A DNA stretch of 64,000 bases from Zoroaster sp. YZ-2022 (taxonomy: Eukaryota; Echinodermata; Asteroidea; Forcipulatida; Zoroasteridae): NCBI GenBank assembly GCA_029582265.1, contig CM055837.1, forward strand, positions 15,474,369-15,538,368, written 5' to 3'. The translations under genes and the position numbers were made by a program. Shown here in pieces: positions 1 to 12,500 of the stretch (position 1 is the stretch's first letter; each line of letters opens with the position of its first letter). The notes under the pieces were generated by a model that searched no databases, was not told where the DNA came from, and was given only the letters and a program-made list of their open reading frames with translations.

Positions 1-1463
1 TTAAACATGACTAGATAAAGAAGAAAGTACAAGAAGCACAGTCACATACTGGTCCTGGGACCAGACAAAAGAGGGATTAAACTTAACTAGATAAAGAAGA
101 AAGTACAAGAAGCACAGTCACATACTGATCCTGGGACCAGACAAAAGAGGGATTAAACATGACTAGATAAAGAAGAAAGTACAAGAAGCAGAGTCACATA
201 CTGGTCCTGGGACCAGACAAAAGAGGGATTAAACTTAACTAGATAAAGAAGAAAGTACAAGAAGCACAGTCACATACTGATCCTGGGACCAGACAAAAGA
301 AGGATTAAACATGACCAGATAAAGAAGAAAGTACAAGAAGCACAGTCACATACTGGTCCTGGGACCAGACAAAAGAAGGATTAAACATGACCAGATAAAG
401 AAGAAAGTACAAGAAGCACAGTCACATACTGATCCTGGGACCAGACAAAAGAAGGATTAAACATGACTAGATAAAGAAGAAAGTACAAGAAGCTGAGTCA
501 CATACTGGTCCTGGGACCAGACAAAAGAAGGATTAAACATGACTAGATAAAGAAGAAAGTACAAGAAGCACAGTCACATACTGATCCTGGGACCAGACAA
601 AAGAGGGATTAAACATGACTAGATAAAGAAGAAAGTACAAGAAGCTGAGTCACATACTGGTCCTGGGACCAGACAAAAGAAGGATTAAACATGACTAGAT
701 AAAGAAGAAAGTACAAGAAGCACAGTCACATACTGGTCCTGGGACCAGACAAAAGAAGGATTAAACATGACTAGATAAAGAAGAAAGTACAAGAAGCACA
801 GTCACATACTGGTCATGGGACCAGACAAAAGAGGGATTAAACATGACTAGATAAAGAAGAAAGTACAAGAAGCACAGTCACATACTGGTCCTGGGACCAG
901 ACAAAAGAAGGATTAAACATGACTAGATAAAGAAGAAAGTACAAGAAGCACAGTCACATACTGGTCCTGGGACCAGACAAAAGAGGGATTAAACATGACT
1001 AGATAAAGAAGAAAGTACAAGAAGCAGAGTCACATACTGGTCCTGGGACCAGACAAAAGAGGGATTAAACTTAACTAGATAAAGAAGAAAGTACAAGAAG
1101 CACAGTCACATACTGGTCCTGGGACCAGACAAAAGAGGGATTAAACATGACTAGATAAAGAAGAAAGTACAAGAAGCACAGTCACATACTGGTCCTGGGA
1201 CCAGACAAAAGAGGGATTAAACATGACCAGATAAAGAAGAAAGTACAAGAAGCAGAGTCACATACTGGTCCTGGGACCAGACAAAAGAAGGATTAAACAT
1301 GACTAGATAAAGAAGAAAGTACAAGAAGCAGAGTCACATACTGGTCCTGGGACCAGACAAAAGAAGGATTAAACATAAATAGATAAAGAAGAAAGTACAA
1401 GAAGCACAGTCACATACTGGTCCTGGGACCAGACAAAAGAGGGATTAAACATGACTAGATAAA
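1..1463. repeat. 76-bp tandem array (about 19 copies)
   Basis: Unit begins TTAAACATGACTAGATAAAG and contains the hairpin core CTGGTCCTGGGACCAG (7-bp arms). Point variants (CTGATCC, AACTTAACT, GCTGAG) recur in several units. The array runs off the left edge. Confidence 0.97.
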
Positions 1464-1533
1464 GAGTGTGAGTTTACGGCTGAAAAAGTAGAAGATTAGT
1501 GAAAAGGAAAGAGTCAGACAAGGAGATTGTATA

Positions 1534-1830
1534 TGACATAAAACACAATAAAGGGGGCCAATTTTCATCCGTCACGTTAGCAGTTTTTCCAATGGCTATT
1601 ATTTATTTTTAAGTACCTGAAACCGTCCATTTGTTGATGGAAATTTTAGGGTAATTAAAAAAATAATAGTAATAATCAACTCAAATTATCTTTATGATAA
1701 GCATGCATGTCTATTCAAATGTTGAAATTCTTTTTTGGTAGTTTCAGATATTAATTTTTTTTTTACAACCATTAGAAAAACTGCTAACGTGACGGTAGGA
1801 AAGTGGCCCCCTTTATTGTGTTTTATGTCA
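1534..1830. mobile_element. MITE, TGACATAAAACAC TIR, copy 1
   Basis: Left end TGACATAAAACACAATAAAG and right end the reverse complement CTTTATTGTGTTTTATGTCA. A second copy is at 18927-19342. Internal AT-rich core with (AAT) runs. Confidence 0.8.
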
Positions 1831-1932
1831 GAGCATACTGATCGAAACGTCGAGTTGTACCCCCAGTTCTTTTCAGAACTAATTACTACTCAATTGAGAT
1901 TCCACATGGTGTCACCGCAATGAGTCTTACTT
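1831..1932 (+). mobile_element. Half copy of the foldback element at 46742
   Basis: GAGCATACTGATCGAAACGT to GTCTTACTT matches the right arm of the palindromic element at 46742-47004 almost base for base. It abuts the right end of the preceding MITE. The left arm is missing. Confidence 0.75.
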
Positions 1933-2118
1933 ATCATATACACTTATCATCTTACAATTACAAAAATAGTAGTTGGGTGGGAAGGATGTGAGAATTTGCA
2001 TTTATTTAGGTATTTATTTATTTATTAAATTTTTTGATAGGGAGGCTGCTCAAAGGAATAGCAATACTTGAAATACCAAGTTTTAAATAATGCATCACCC
2101 ATGTTTTTAGTAATTTTA

Positions 2119-2384
2119 TACTACTCAAAACAATTTAGGGAACACCGGATTTTTAACATCAAATAGGTTTGAAATGTTCCATGAACCGGGATTTTCATTT
2201 GCAACCCCCTCTCTCTTTCAGTAGTCATGTCATGAAATGTGTAATCACTACATGCATCCTTTATCATCTGTTTCATTGTGCAGTTGTTTCTCATCAATTC
2301 TGTGAAACATTGTGTTTATCTGAAATAAATGATCTTGCTTTAACTGAGATTATTCCGGTGTTCCCTAAATTGTTTTGAGTAGTA
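2119..2384. mobile_element. 266-bp Tc1/mariner-like MITE, copy 1
   Basis: TIR TACTACTCAAAACAATTTAG and reverse complement, continuing GGAACACCGGA; flanking TA is consistent with a Tc1/mariner target. The central part is identical to 22367-22632. No transposase. Confidence 0.83.
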
Positions 2385-2616
2385 TATTTACAATGTTTAT
2401 CACAAACAAATAACATTGTATATTTCCTTTTTGGAAGGAAAACTAACACTCTATAAAGATATTTAAAACTCTATAAAGATATTTAAATATTTGTCAGATG
2501 GTTGGTTTAATAGTGCCCTGATGAACTAATGAATACATGTATACCCACCATAAAGTCATATGGACATATTTACTGATGGGAAGGTACAAAATTTGTAATT
2601 ACCAGATTATCAAATT

Positions 2617-2842
2617 AATAATAATAATAATAATATGTGGTCTTATATAGCGCACGTATCCACCAACTGAGTGGTGCTCAAGGCGCTTACATTATTACCC
2701 CTGGTCACTGGGCCAATATCATTCCTATAATCTTTCTCAGCTCCCTGGGGAGTATACAGCCAATGTGCAACCTTTTGGCGCTACAGGGCTAATCAAACAC
2801 AATAACCATCTCTACCCTCACAGGTACCCATTTATACACCAT
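2617..2842 (-). mobile_element. SINE-1, 3' part only
   Basis: (AAT)n tail, TATATAGCGCACGTATCCAC, CTCCCTGGGGAGTATACAGC and CACAGGTACCCATTTA are the shared SINE-1 body; the tRNA-like head is absent. Confidence 0.8.
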
Positions 2843-3497
2843 TAACAAACTATCTTGAAATTTACTTGGTGAACACTTATCATTAATCCTGTGAATTTAT
2901 TCAATCCAAAGTGCTATCAACCCTATCATCCTAGAAAAATACAAAAACTAATATTGCCTTATTTCCATCATTTTGTTAAAAACGTACTATTTCGACGAAA
3001 CTTAAATTATATATAAAAATTAATTATAAAAATTCGTAATACTGTTTGTGTAAGATCAAATGTAATAAATATAACTACTTGCATGATGCCACGGTATTAT
3101 ATTTTCTTTTAAAAAAATGGGTTAAAAAACGAGTTAATGACTTTCAAAGGAACTTCGTTTGTAAAATAATTGACCAGAGCATTGTTAAACCAAGATAGTC
3201 ATATCTTCAGTGAAAGGATTGTACCATGGGAGACAACTGCCCCTCTAGGCATCGTCTGTCCAACCTTTGGTTCCAAAGTATAGCGGTGACGATTTGGGAA
3301 TTGACTCACAAATTCTGTGCCTAGGGGGACAGAAAATTTAAGGGAAAGGCCGGGACACAACTTGTATGATAAAAGATACACAGTACCAGTTAAGGTCAAA
3401 TAACTATATGTATGCCCAGTTCTTTTCTTTTAAACAGAGGCTCTAAGTAAATATCAATAATTAGTGACCTTTCCCCATTTTTAGAAAAGGTTGTCAT
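2843..3497. other. AT-rich spacer, nothing recognised
   Basis: No gene, clear repeat or TIR pair seen. A short G/C-richer stretch near 3230-3350 has an open minus frame without recognisable similarity. Confidence 0.5.
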
Positions 3498-4775
3498 TTA
3501 ACCCTAACTCCCAAGGCCCACTTGCTTACACATAACCTGAATCCTTCCTAACTCCCTAGGCCCACTTGCTTACACATAACCTGAATCCTTCCTAACTCCC
3601 TAGGCCCATTTGCTTACACATAACCTGAATCCTTCCTAACTCCCTAGGCCCATTTGCGTACACATAACCTGAATCCTTCCTAACTCCCTAGGCCCATTTG
3701 CTTACACATAACCTGAATCCTTCCTAACTCCCTAGGCCCATTTGCTTACACATAACCTGAATCCTTCCTAACTCCCTAGGCCCATTTGCTTACACATAAC
3801 CTGAATCCTTCCTAACTCCCTAGGCCCATTTGCTTACACATACATGTAACCTGAATCCTTCCTAACTCCCTAGGCCCATTTGCTTACACATAACCTGAAT
3901 CCTTCCTAACTCCCTAGGCCCATTTGCTTACACATAACCTGAATCCTTCCTAACTCCCTAGGCCCATTTGCTTACACATAACCTGAATCCTTCCTAACTC
4001 CCTAGGCCCATTTGCTTACACATAACCTGAATCCTTCCTAACTCCCTAGGCCCATTTGCTTACACATAACCTGAATCCTTCCTAACTCCCTAGGCCCATT
4101 TGCTTACACATAACCTGAATCCTTCCTAACTCCCTAGGCCCATTTGCTTACACATAACCTGAATCCTTCCTAACTCCCTAGGCCCATTTGCTTACACATA
4201 ACCTGAATCCTTCCTAACTCCCTAGGCCCATTTGCTTACACATAACCTGAATCCTTCCTAACTCCCTAGGCCCATTTGCTTACACATAACCTGAATCCTT
4301 CCTAACTCCCTAGGCCCATTTTTACACATAACCTGAATCCTTCCTAACTCCCTAGGCCCATTTGCTTACACATAACCTGAATCCTTCCTAACTCCCTAGG
4401 CCCATTTGCTTACACATAACCTGAATCCTTCCTAACTCCCTAGGCCCATTTGCTTACACATAACCTGAATCCTTCCTAACTCCCTAGGCCCATTTGCTTA
4501 CATCCTTCCTAACTCCCTAGGCCCATTTGCTTACACATAACCCGAATCCTCCAAAATCCTTCAGTAGTAAAGCAAGCACATGACATGTATGCACACATGT
4601 GTTTCTAATCTGTGATACATGTACATGGCCAGGGACCCTCCGTGCAAGCATGTAGCAATAAACAGTGTCCACTGACCCAAGCACTGACCCAAGCACTGAC
4701 CTTGCAATAACTACAACAAACATGGATGTACATGTACCATGGAAAGGCAAGTATGCCTAATAACCTCAATAATTT
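3498..4775 (+). mobile_element. TTAA element, subfamily B, with expanded 44-bp array
   Basis: Left end TTAACCCTAACTCCCAAGGC, then about 23 units of 44 bp, then the core shared with other copies (CCTCCAAAATCCTTCAGTAG, CCATGGAAAGGCAAGTATGC). The right TIR is lost after ATAACCTCAATAAT. Confidence 0.8.
3511..4545. repeat. 44-bp tandem array (about 23 copies)
   Basis: Unit CCTAGGCCCATTTGCTTACA + CATAACCTGAATCCTTCCTAACTC; period 44 measured between successive TAGGCCC (3601, 3645). One unit carries an ACATGT insertion near 3843. Confidence 0.97.
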
Positions 4776-5367
4776 ATGAAGTAAATGTATATCAAATAAT
4801 GGTATTTTTTGGTAGAATTTCTATGAGTCCTGTTTTTTTAGTTTTTAAAATTTTTTTTTATTGGAGTGTACATCTTTGGTTATTAACTGATTACAAAATT
4901 ACTCAATTACTTAATCTAAAAACTTACTTAATGTGATGTTGGTATTAAATTTCCCCCTTCAATAAATATTGGAAGGCATTTATCAAAGATAATGCTTTAC
5001 GAAAACCATGGAGGAAGGAAACAGATTCCTTCCTCCATGGGAAAACATACCATAGGCAATTTGTGTGGCAATCAAACGATAAATACATCTAAAAAAATTC
5101 AATGAAGAGGTTGTGGTTTCAAATCTTGTCATGGTTCCTACGGTGTACACCAGCGGCAAATTTTGTTTGTCAAAGGGTGGTGGTGGGGAGGGCGGGGGGA
5201 AGTGATCCATTTACAACTCCTGAACTTCACCCAATCCAAAATTCCTCCTTCCTCAAATCAAAACATTTTTGAGTTTAAAATATTGTTATTACCAATCAGA
5301 TTTGTTAGCTTCTTTTCAATACAAATGACTGAATATTGAAATTCTGAAAATGAAATCAAGATGGGCA
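4776..5367. other. AT-rich stretch with a short CCATGGAGGAAGGAA palindrome
   Basis: 5006-5040 is a hairpin with 15-bp arms CCATGGAGGAAGGAA and a 5-base loop. Its arm resembles the TIR of the element at 16558-17311. Otherwise nothing recognised. Confidence 0.6.
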
Positions 5368-5688
5368 TTAACCCTCCTATATACAGTGCAGTTGCCATAG
5401 AATTGTCAGACCTTTCAAAACCTTTCAAGTTTGCTGTACTGAAGGGTTTTGAAAGGTGAGAAAACTGTCTGACAAAAGGGACCTATGAAAGGTTTCGAAA
5501 GGTGAAACAACTCTCTGAACAAACTGGTGTTGAAATGTTTCAATACCTTTCAAAGGGTATTGAAAGGTGTGGTAGTTCAGTAGCAACAAATTCTGGAGGG
5601 TTTTAAAGGGTTCATACATTATTGATAGCCATTTTGCCAGTAAGCAGATTTTGAAAGGTTTTGAAAGGTCAAACCATAGGAGGGTTAA
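5368..5688. mobile_element. TTAA element, subfamily A, GAAAGG word
   Basis: TTAACCCTCCTATATACAGT ... CCATAGGAGGGTTAA. The interior has nine GAAAGG/CCTTTC words, mostly as TTTGAAAGGT, in both orientations at irregular spacing. Confidence 0.83.
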
Positions 5689-5716
5689 TGAATGGGAATA
5701 ATAGTTTGACACTTGG

Positions 5717-6134
5717 TAAGCTTGGGCGACATCGATTTTTTTCATCCACGATATATCGGCAAACATATATCACGATTTTCAATAATGTCGCGATTATTTT
5801 TTCATTCATGCATGATTGCTTTAGAGCCGATAACCACAGGTATATACCCCTCTACAAGCGTCTCAATAAATCGCAAATTCGTTTGCATAGTGTGTACGTA
5901 CTTCTGAAGTAGTTCGCTTTTGTTTCTCACTTCCAAAAGCTGAAAAGATTGTTCTAATTTTGTTTCCATGGAATTTCTGACTTGACTCACAATGTCAATT
6001 TTTTTTTAATCACAATATATTTTTTTAATCGCGATTTTCCGATATCTTGATAACTTGAAAAGGTTCTCGATATCGTAATCGAATAAAAAAAGGTATCGCG
6101 ATATTCGATATTATCGTGTTATCGCCCAAGCTTA
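5717..6134. mobile_element. TIR element TAAGCTTGGGCGA with ATCGCGAT words, 5-bp TSD
   Basis: TIRs TAAGCTTGGGCGA and TCGCCCAAGCTTA, flanked on both sides by CTTGG (5712-5716 and 6135-6139). The interior is dense in ATCGCGAT/CGATATCG-type words. No coding capacity. Confidence 0.78.
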
Positions 6135-6139
6135 CTTGG

Positions 6140-7121
6140 TTGGCCGTAAAATTTTGCTCAGCAAAAAATTGCCGAGTGAAAGTTTCTGGTAAACATCTCT
6201 ATGAAAATGTTCCCCATCTGTCAAGCCTTGTCTTTTGAAGGATGAGGAGGCTAATGGCTGAGCGGGAACAGGGATATAAGGAAGGTGCTACAGGAAGTTA
6301 TAAATCAACGTTGTCCATTCAGTCCTATATCACAGGACCATTAGTAAGGTGACCTTTAGATAATGCAATGACCAACGGACACAAAACTGACCAGTCCGGA
6401 ACCCCAGGAGCTGATATTTCACCTGGATAAAGCTGCACCTGTTCAAAGTGGCTGTCTAAACAAATTTAGGTAAAGTTGTGGATACAGTGTCCACTTGTAT
6501 CATTTTAAGCTGCCTCTTATTATCCTGACATATTTGGTGCAAGCTGTTGACACATATGACTGTGGCCTTCTGTTTAGCTACAACAAGGTTCCACCACCCC
6601 CCCCACAGTAACCAGAAATAGACTACATGTAATATCGACCTTACCTCTGAGTGGAACAGCCATGAGCAAGCATTTACCTCCCTACACATCACTGCAGTAG
6701 TATATGTACAACAGGATTATTTAAAGTTTTTGAAAATTAACGTTTTGCAGTTGAAATGGTTTATTTCACGTATTACAGGTTTGTATAGTTAAGGGAGGGG
6801 GTGGGAGGGCATGTTCCGCAATTCTTTTTTTGTGGGTCCCTTTTTCCATGTGGCCACCTCCCCCCCACCCCCCCCCCCACCCCCTTGAGACCCTAGATCC
6901 GTATTTGGCTCTAATGGAATCTCTCGTCCATTTTACATCTTTACAATGTGGGTAGATTTGTCAGATGTAGGATCAACAAATTTGAGCTGGTTAAAACAGT
7001 AGTTCGGAAAAATCCCAGAGACATGGACAAATAATTTTTAGATCATTTCTCTTCTCTAACTCTTACATGTAAATAGCACCAACATTGTTCACACTGCACA
7101 AATATAGTTAAAGCACAAACA
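6140..7121. other. Low-complexity spacer with G-tract/C-tract pair
   Basis: 6791-6890 has a G-rich run (GGGAGGGGGTGGGAGGG) and, about 60 bp on, a C-rich run. They could pair or form quadruplex structures. No gene seen. Confidence 0.55.
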
Positions 7122-7124
7122 TTA

Positions 7125-7675
7125 GCACAAAAATAGATTTAACCCGTGAAATATAGTTGACACACCAACGTTATGCACAAATATAGTTGACGCACCAACA
7201 TAACGCACAAATATAGTTGACGCACCAACAAAACGCACAAATATAGTTGACGCACCAATAAAACGCACAAATATAGTTGACGCACCAATAAAACGCACAA
7301 ATATAGTTGACGCACCAATAAAACACACAAATATAGTTGACGCACCAACATAACGCACAAATATAGTTGACACACCAACATAACGCACAAATATAGTTGA
7401 CGCACCAACATAACACACAAATATAGTTGACGCACCAACATAACGCACAAATAAAGTTGACGTACCAACATAATGCACAAATATAGTTGACGCACCAACA
7501 TTAGCACAAAAATAGATTAAGCACACAAATATAGTTGACGCACCAACAAAACGCACAAATATAGTTGACGCACCAATAAAACGCACAAATATAGTTGACG
7601 CACCAATAAAACGCACAAATATAGTTGACGCACCAACATAATGCACAAATATAGTTGACGCACCAATACTGCACA
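7125..7675. repeat. 30-bp tandem array (about 18 copies)
   Basis: Unit ATAGTTGACGCACCAACATA + ACGCACAAAT. As 30 is a multiple of three, several minus-strand frames stay open; these are not genes. Interrupted once near 7500-7525 by a variant spacer. Confidence 0.96.
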
Positions 7676-7973
7676 AAAGATGCATTAAAATGAACAATCC
7701 ATAAGTTTTGCTATTTCACCAGTTTGTTGGTTTTCTAAATCACATGTATATTTGCTGTGTAAATGGGAAATAAATTACTTTTAAATGAGATACATGTACA
7801 TGTATTTCATAATTGTCGCAGCACTCTCTTTGGTGTAATTATTGGATCTAAATTGTATTTATCATACTGCAACTTAAATTCATTCACTCATGTAATTACT
7901 GTTTATCCATGTGCTGGTTATTTATATGGACAATTCCATGGTTACGTTTTGGGTCCACTCTTAATGCTATAAT

Positions 7974-8246
7974 ATATATTTCACTCATCAGTTTTTTCAG
8001 AGTAGTTGCGTTATATCCAGACCTTACTCAACACAAAATAATAACTTCAGAAATTTGTTATACATGTATGTATGCTGTATAAGAGAAAATGCAACACTTT
8101 ATGCATGTTCGAAAAATGTAACATGAGTAACCAGCAATTTTCTCTTATATAGCGTACATAACAAATTTCTGAAATTATATTTTTGTGCCTAGTACAGACT
8201 GGATATAATGCAACTTCTGTGAAAAAAAAAAATGAGTGAAATATAT
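7974..8246. mobile_element. AT-flanked MITE, ATATATTTCACTCAT TIR
   Basis: ATATATTTCACTCATCAG and CTGGATATAATGCAACTTCTG... AATGAGTGAAATATAT form about 45-bp imperfect TIRs; the inner arms (AATTTGTTA and TAACAAATT) also pair. Confidence 0.75.
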
Positions 8247-8271
8247 AACGAAATTATGGCATTAACCCTCC

Positions 8272-8737
8272 TACTATAAGTGCAAATTTGTGAACAAACC
8301 ATTGAGGCCACTCTAAGCCATTGTTATGGAAGGCAGTGGCTCCTAATGGCTATACTGCATAGTAACATAATACCTCATATGTCTGTTGGTTTTAGTGGTT
8401 TGTTATTGATGTATTGCAGGGCATACTATTATGTTCCAGTGTCAGTGGCTGGTGGTGGCTTACTCTTGAGAGTCTGTGTTTACAAAATAACTGCTGAAAA
8501 TCCCTAATGATAGTTTTTTTTTACAGTGGTCTCCAGTGGCCACAGAGTTTTACATACAAGATTACTTACAAGGGTTAGTGTGGCTTATATGCACAAATGA
8601 TATGTGTACAACATATTGGACATTTAGTGGTTGGGAGTGGCCTCAATGTGTAACAGGGTTAAGAGTGGTCCCAATACATCCATGCACCGGTTATTTATGC
8701 ATACTTCCTTGGAAGTTGAGAATGATCCAGGAATTAT
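8272..8737. mobile_element. TTAA element, subfamily A, GCCACT word, left part
   Basis: Begins TTAACCCTCCTACTATAAGT; the interior has repeated AGTGGC/GCCACT words. No own right TIR before the next TTAACCCTCC at 8738, so it is truncated or shares the right end at 9054. Confidence 0.65.
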
Positions 8738-9054
8738 TTAACCCTCCTACACATTGAAGCCACTCCCAACCACTAAATTCTGTTCTTTAGCAACTTTCAG
8801 TACATACACGTACAAGACTGCTGTCCTTTCCAAGTAATCTTACAAAATCAACTGTGTGCCACCCAAGGCCACTGTAAATGTTTGAACATATTAGTATGGC
8901 CTGCAATGTATCAACGGGAGACCACTTTACCCTGCAATCTCAGCGGTGTGACAGTGCACAGAAGGGTAACCATAGGAGGCCACTGGCAACAGTTAATGGC
9001 TTGGAGTGGCCTGAATGGGTTGTTTAAAAATTGCACTGATTGTAGGAGGGTTAA
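8738..9054. mobile_element. TTAA element, subfamily A, GCCACT word, complete
   Basis: TTAACCCTCCTACACATTGA ... GATTGTAGGAGGGTTAA. An inverted copy is at 59934-60235 and an interrupted copy at 33241-34390. Confidence 0.82.
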
Positions 9055-9371
9055 AGTAGTCTGATGACAGGGATAATAATGTAAAAAGCGCCTCGAGCGT
9101 TACATCATGATGTAACATAAAAAAGTTATTTTATTAGCAGAAGAAAAATTTAAAGATTATGACATATTACTTTTAAAAAGATTCACATAGAATAAGCATT
9201 AATTTGTACATATAAATATGTAATCAATATGATTACATTGGGTAATTGTTTCATACTGAACTGACACCCAATATAAATATAAATTTAAAAAAGTTTTTAA
9301 AAAAATATTAAAAAGTTGGTCAAACACCAAAAACATGGGAAAAAATTGAGGGGCCTTACCAGACTGACCTT

Positions 9372-9541
9372 TCATCTTACGTCCTCGATGCCATAGTTGA
9401 GCTTGAGTTTGGCCAATCTCTCTTTGACAAAGTAATAGAAGTCGTACTCATAATGCATTATTCTCTTCATGATGGCGTCCGCTTCAGAGGACGGTTTCTC
9501 TTTGTTCTTGGTCACTGTTTTTGCTTCTTGCTTCTGTGGAT
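9372..9541 (-). CDS. UST: UST exon 8 (C-terminal exon, stop TGA)
   Basis: 170 bp from TTTTTTACAG to TGA at 9374-9372. Translates DPQKQEAKTVTKNKEKPSSE and then the conserved IMHYEYDFYYFVKERL. The last codons read GAGGACGTAAGATGA, so the stop overlaps a good donor consensus (GTAAGA). Either the protein ends here, some 50-60 residues shorter than human UST, or it splices onward to an exon I did not find. Confidence 0.85.
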
Positions 9542-12500
9542 CTGTAAAAAACAGAATGAAATTGCATTTTGTAATTATTATTAACCCTCCTACTACTACA
9601 AGGGTCAAAATCAGTGAAAATGTTGATATGCCTGCCTTGGTTATATCTAGTTCACTTAAAAGTCAAACACTGTCAAACCTTACGTGTAGTAAGTACATTT
9701 ACAGGTCAAAATGAGTTGACTGTTTATGACTAGTAAAAGCATTGTCTGGTATTGTTCAGGGTGGTCAAAATGACAGTAAAAACCAGTCAAAAATGCCCCC
9801 TGTGTGCACAATTGGGTCAACAGTCAAAACAGGCAGTTGACTGATTTTGACCTCTATAGCAACTTCCCACTAAAGTGCGGCTATAGCAGGAGAGTTAAGG
9901 GAATACTCTTTTCACCACATGGCCACGACCAATAAAGAACCATGCCTTCGGCTTAGTCCTTTATTGCCTGTGGCCACAACCTAGAGGTCTTGAGGAAATG
10001 ACAATATCAAACTTTTATTCCCCATTCATAAATGCCCATCTCGATTTTCAAAATGTCAATATTCAGTCATTGTATTGAAAAAGATCCAGAAAGAATGGAT
10101 GGAAAGGATGGATGAAATTTCCAATTTGGGCAAAAAAAGTCTCCGGTTTTTGGTCTCCCCGCGAGTCGCCTCAGACCCGCGCATCAACAGTTTTAGTTAC
10201 ATGCTAACCAAATTTATGTTTCTGTTTAGCATGGCACAATGTGACGGTGCATGAGCACCGCTTAACATGAAATTCTGCACTTATGGACAACACTTTTCTT
10301 CTTACAGGAAAGCTGCGGAATTTTAGCAGTTGACAAAGTTACACAAACTTTGCATGCACACAGACAAAAATCTGTGCTTAAACACACATTTACGTTAAGT
10401 GCATAATTGTCTGCATAGTAAGTGCCAATTTGACGCTTACAGCATAACGGAATAAGCAGAACCAAGCCATTGGGCCCAGGGGCCAATTTCATACAGCGCA
10501 AAGCATTCAAATTTGCTAAGCCCCAAAAAATTATGCTTAGCAAAAATAGGTTACCAGGCAAATTGTCACGTAATGTATACTGCTTTTGGCAGGTTCTCAG
10601 CTAAATCTTGTATAGCAGATAAATTTACTAAGCAATAGTTTCTGCCAAGCAACTCTATGAAAATAATCCCAGGTCTTGGACATTATACAAATATAACATG
10701 GTTTGAGGGCGGACAGTCGATATTAGCTTCCTGAGGTATTGGAAGTTGACAAACTAGTTCCCGAGGCGAAGCCGAGGGAACTAGTTTGGGGAGCTAATAC
10801 CGAGGGAAGCTAATATCGACTGTCCACCCGAAATAAACCATGCTATATTTGTTTTACTATACCTCATACATATTCAGTTGCCATTACAATAAGGAGCTCG
10901 GGAAAACGCGAATTGACATTTACGTGTGCCGCCATCTTTTCATGTGTATGTAGCTAGGGCGATGTTCGCGCGTGCGTACTACACCCATGCGACTGTTCCC
11001 CGCCGGGACTGTTCCCGATGCGACAGTCTACTACGCACTACTACTTGGGTAACGTCTATTCGAGGTTAAGTTACAGAATAAGACAGCCAATATGGCTGGA
11101 TTTCCTTTTTAATGGGAATTTTAACACAAACAGGAAAGACTTAATAACTAAAATTGTCACATTGAGTTTAATCAGCCCAGCGATTTACGGACTTCCCGAG
11201 GGACCAGTGAAAATGTCCATGTATTAAAACAGGCATTTACTGTACAATGCCAACAGTTGATGTATTTATCAATGTGTAACCTCTACATGTATATAGTGGG
11301 TATGAATAGATAAGTGTCTATTTTGCACACTAATCTGTATACTAGTATAATTGATATGGGGGGAGGGGAGGGGGGGAGGGGGGTTTTTGACATTGGTGCA
11401 GTGTGCTGCAAATCTCAAGGTTTCACCAATACGCTCATGCATCATCAAACTTTTCCCATAACTCATATGTGACCTGCACTGTGAAAATGAGTCACAAGTC
11501 GCAAATTTGAAAAATTGAGATTTGTATGTGGATGGAAGAGTACATTATTAATTTGGTATATGCTAGAGGTGTGTGACGTATTGCATTATGGAGATGGGTC
11601 ATTTTTAATAATCAATCATTTGCGTAATTAACACAATTGAATTCTTAGGAAAACAAGCATTTGAAAGGAAAACAAATGACAGAAATGAATCAACCTACTC
11701 ACAAAAAATCATTGATTTTAATTTTTTATGGATTGAAATTGACGTCAATTTCAATCAATAAAATATTAAAGCCACATAGAAATCTCAAATTTTCAAATTT
11801 GCGACTTGTGACTCATTTTCACAGATCGGGTCACATATTGTTCCCCATAACTCATATTGTTCCTTGTACTTACAGTAACATAGTCTGGGCTAACATGGGC
11901 GGATCCAGAACATTTTTTAGGGGGGGGCTGAGAATCAAAAACAATTATTTTTCAGTACAGTACTAAGTAGGTCACATCTTTATGTTTATCCCGCACACTG
12001 TGGGAATGGGAGTGTGTTCTCCCCTCCCCTCCCCTCCCCCCTCTCTTTTTCTCTCCCTTTTTTTTATTAAATTTTATTTTATTTTAAATTTATTATTAAA
12101 AAAAAAACGATTTTAGGGGGGGGCTACAGCCCCCTTGGATCCGGCAATGGCTAATAACTGCTCTATCATTTTAAATTTGTTCTCCGGAAAAACCCTTTTT
12201 TTGGAATTACAGTACTGAAATGACCAATTATGGGACACAGTGTCCACCGGCAATCTCACACAGGTGTGTGTGTGTTCCTAAGACGGGGCCAGAAGAATAA
12301 CTCAGTTCAGGTGGAAATGTACATAATAATAATAATAATAATGTGTGGACTTATGTAGCGCGCGTATCCACCAACTGAGTGGTGCTCAAGGCGCATTATA
12401 TTATTACCCCTGCTCATAAGGCTCATAAATCATTCCTGAAACCATCTCAGCTCCCTGGGGAGTATACAGCTCAATTGCTGCCATTACAGCGCATATAGGG

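Noticed and set aside
1..1463. CRISPR-like array
   Set aside because: Direct tandem repeats with no unique spacers, in an intron-bearing animal genome.
3498..3520. Internal telomere sequence because of CCCTAAC
   Set aside because: Only one CCCTAA per element end, always next to TTAA and paired with its complement; explained by transposon termini.
7122..7697. 191-codon minus frame with GASTIFVR-type repeats
   Set aside because: Product of the 30-bp array (period divisible by three); several overlapping frames are equally open.
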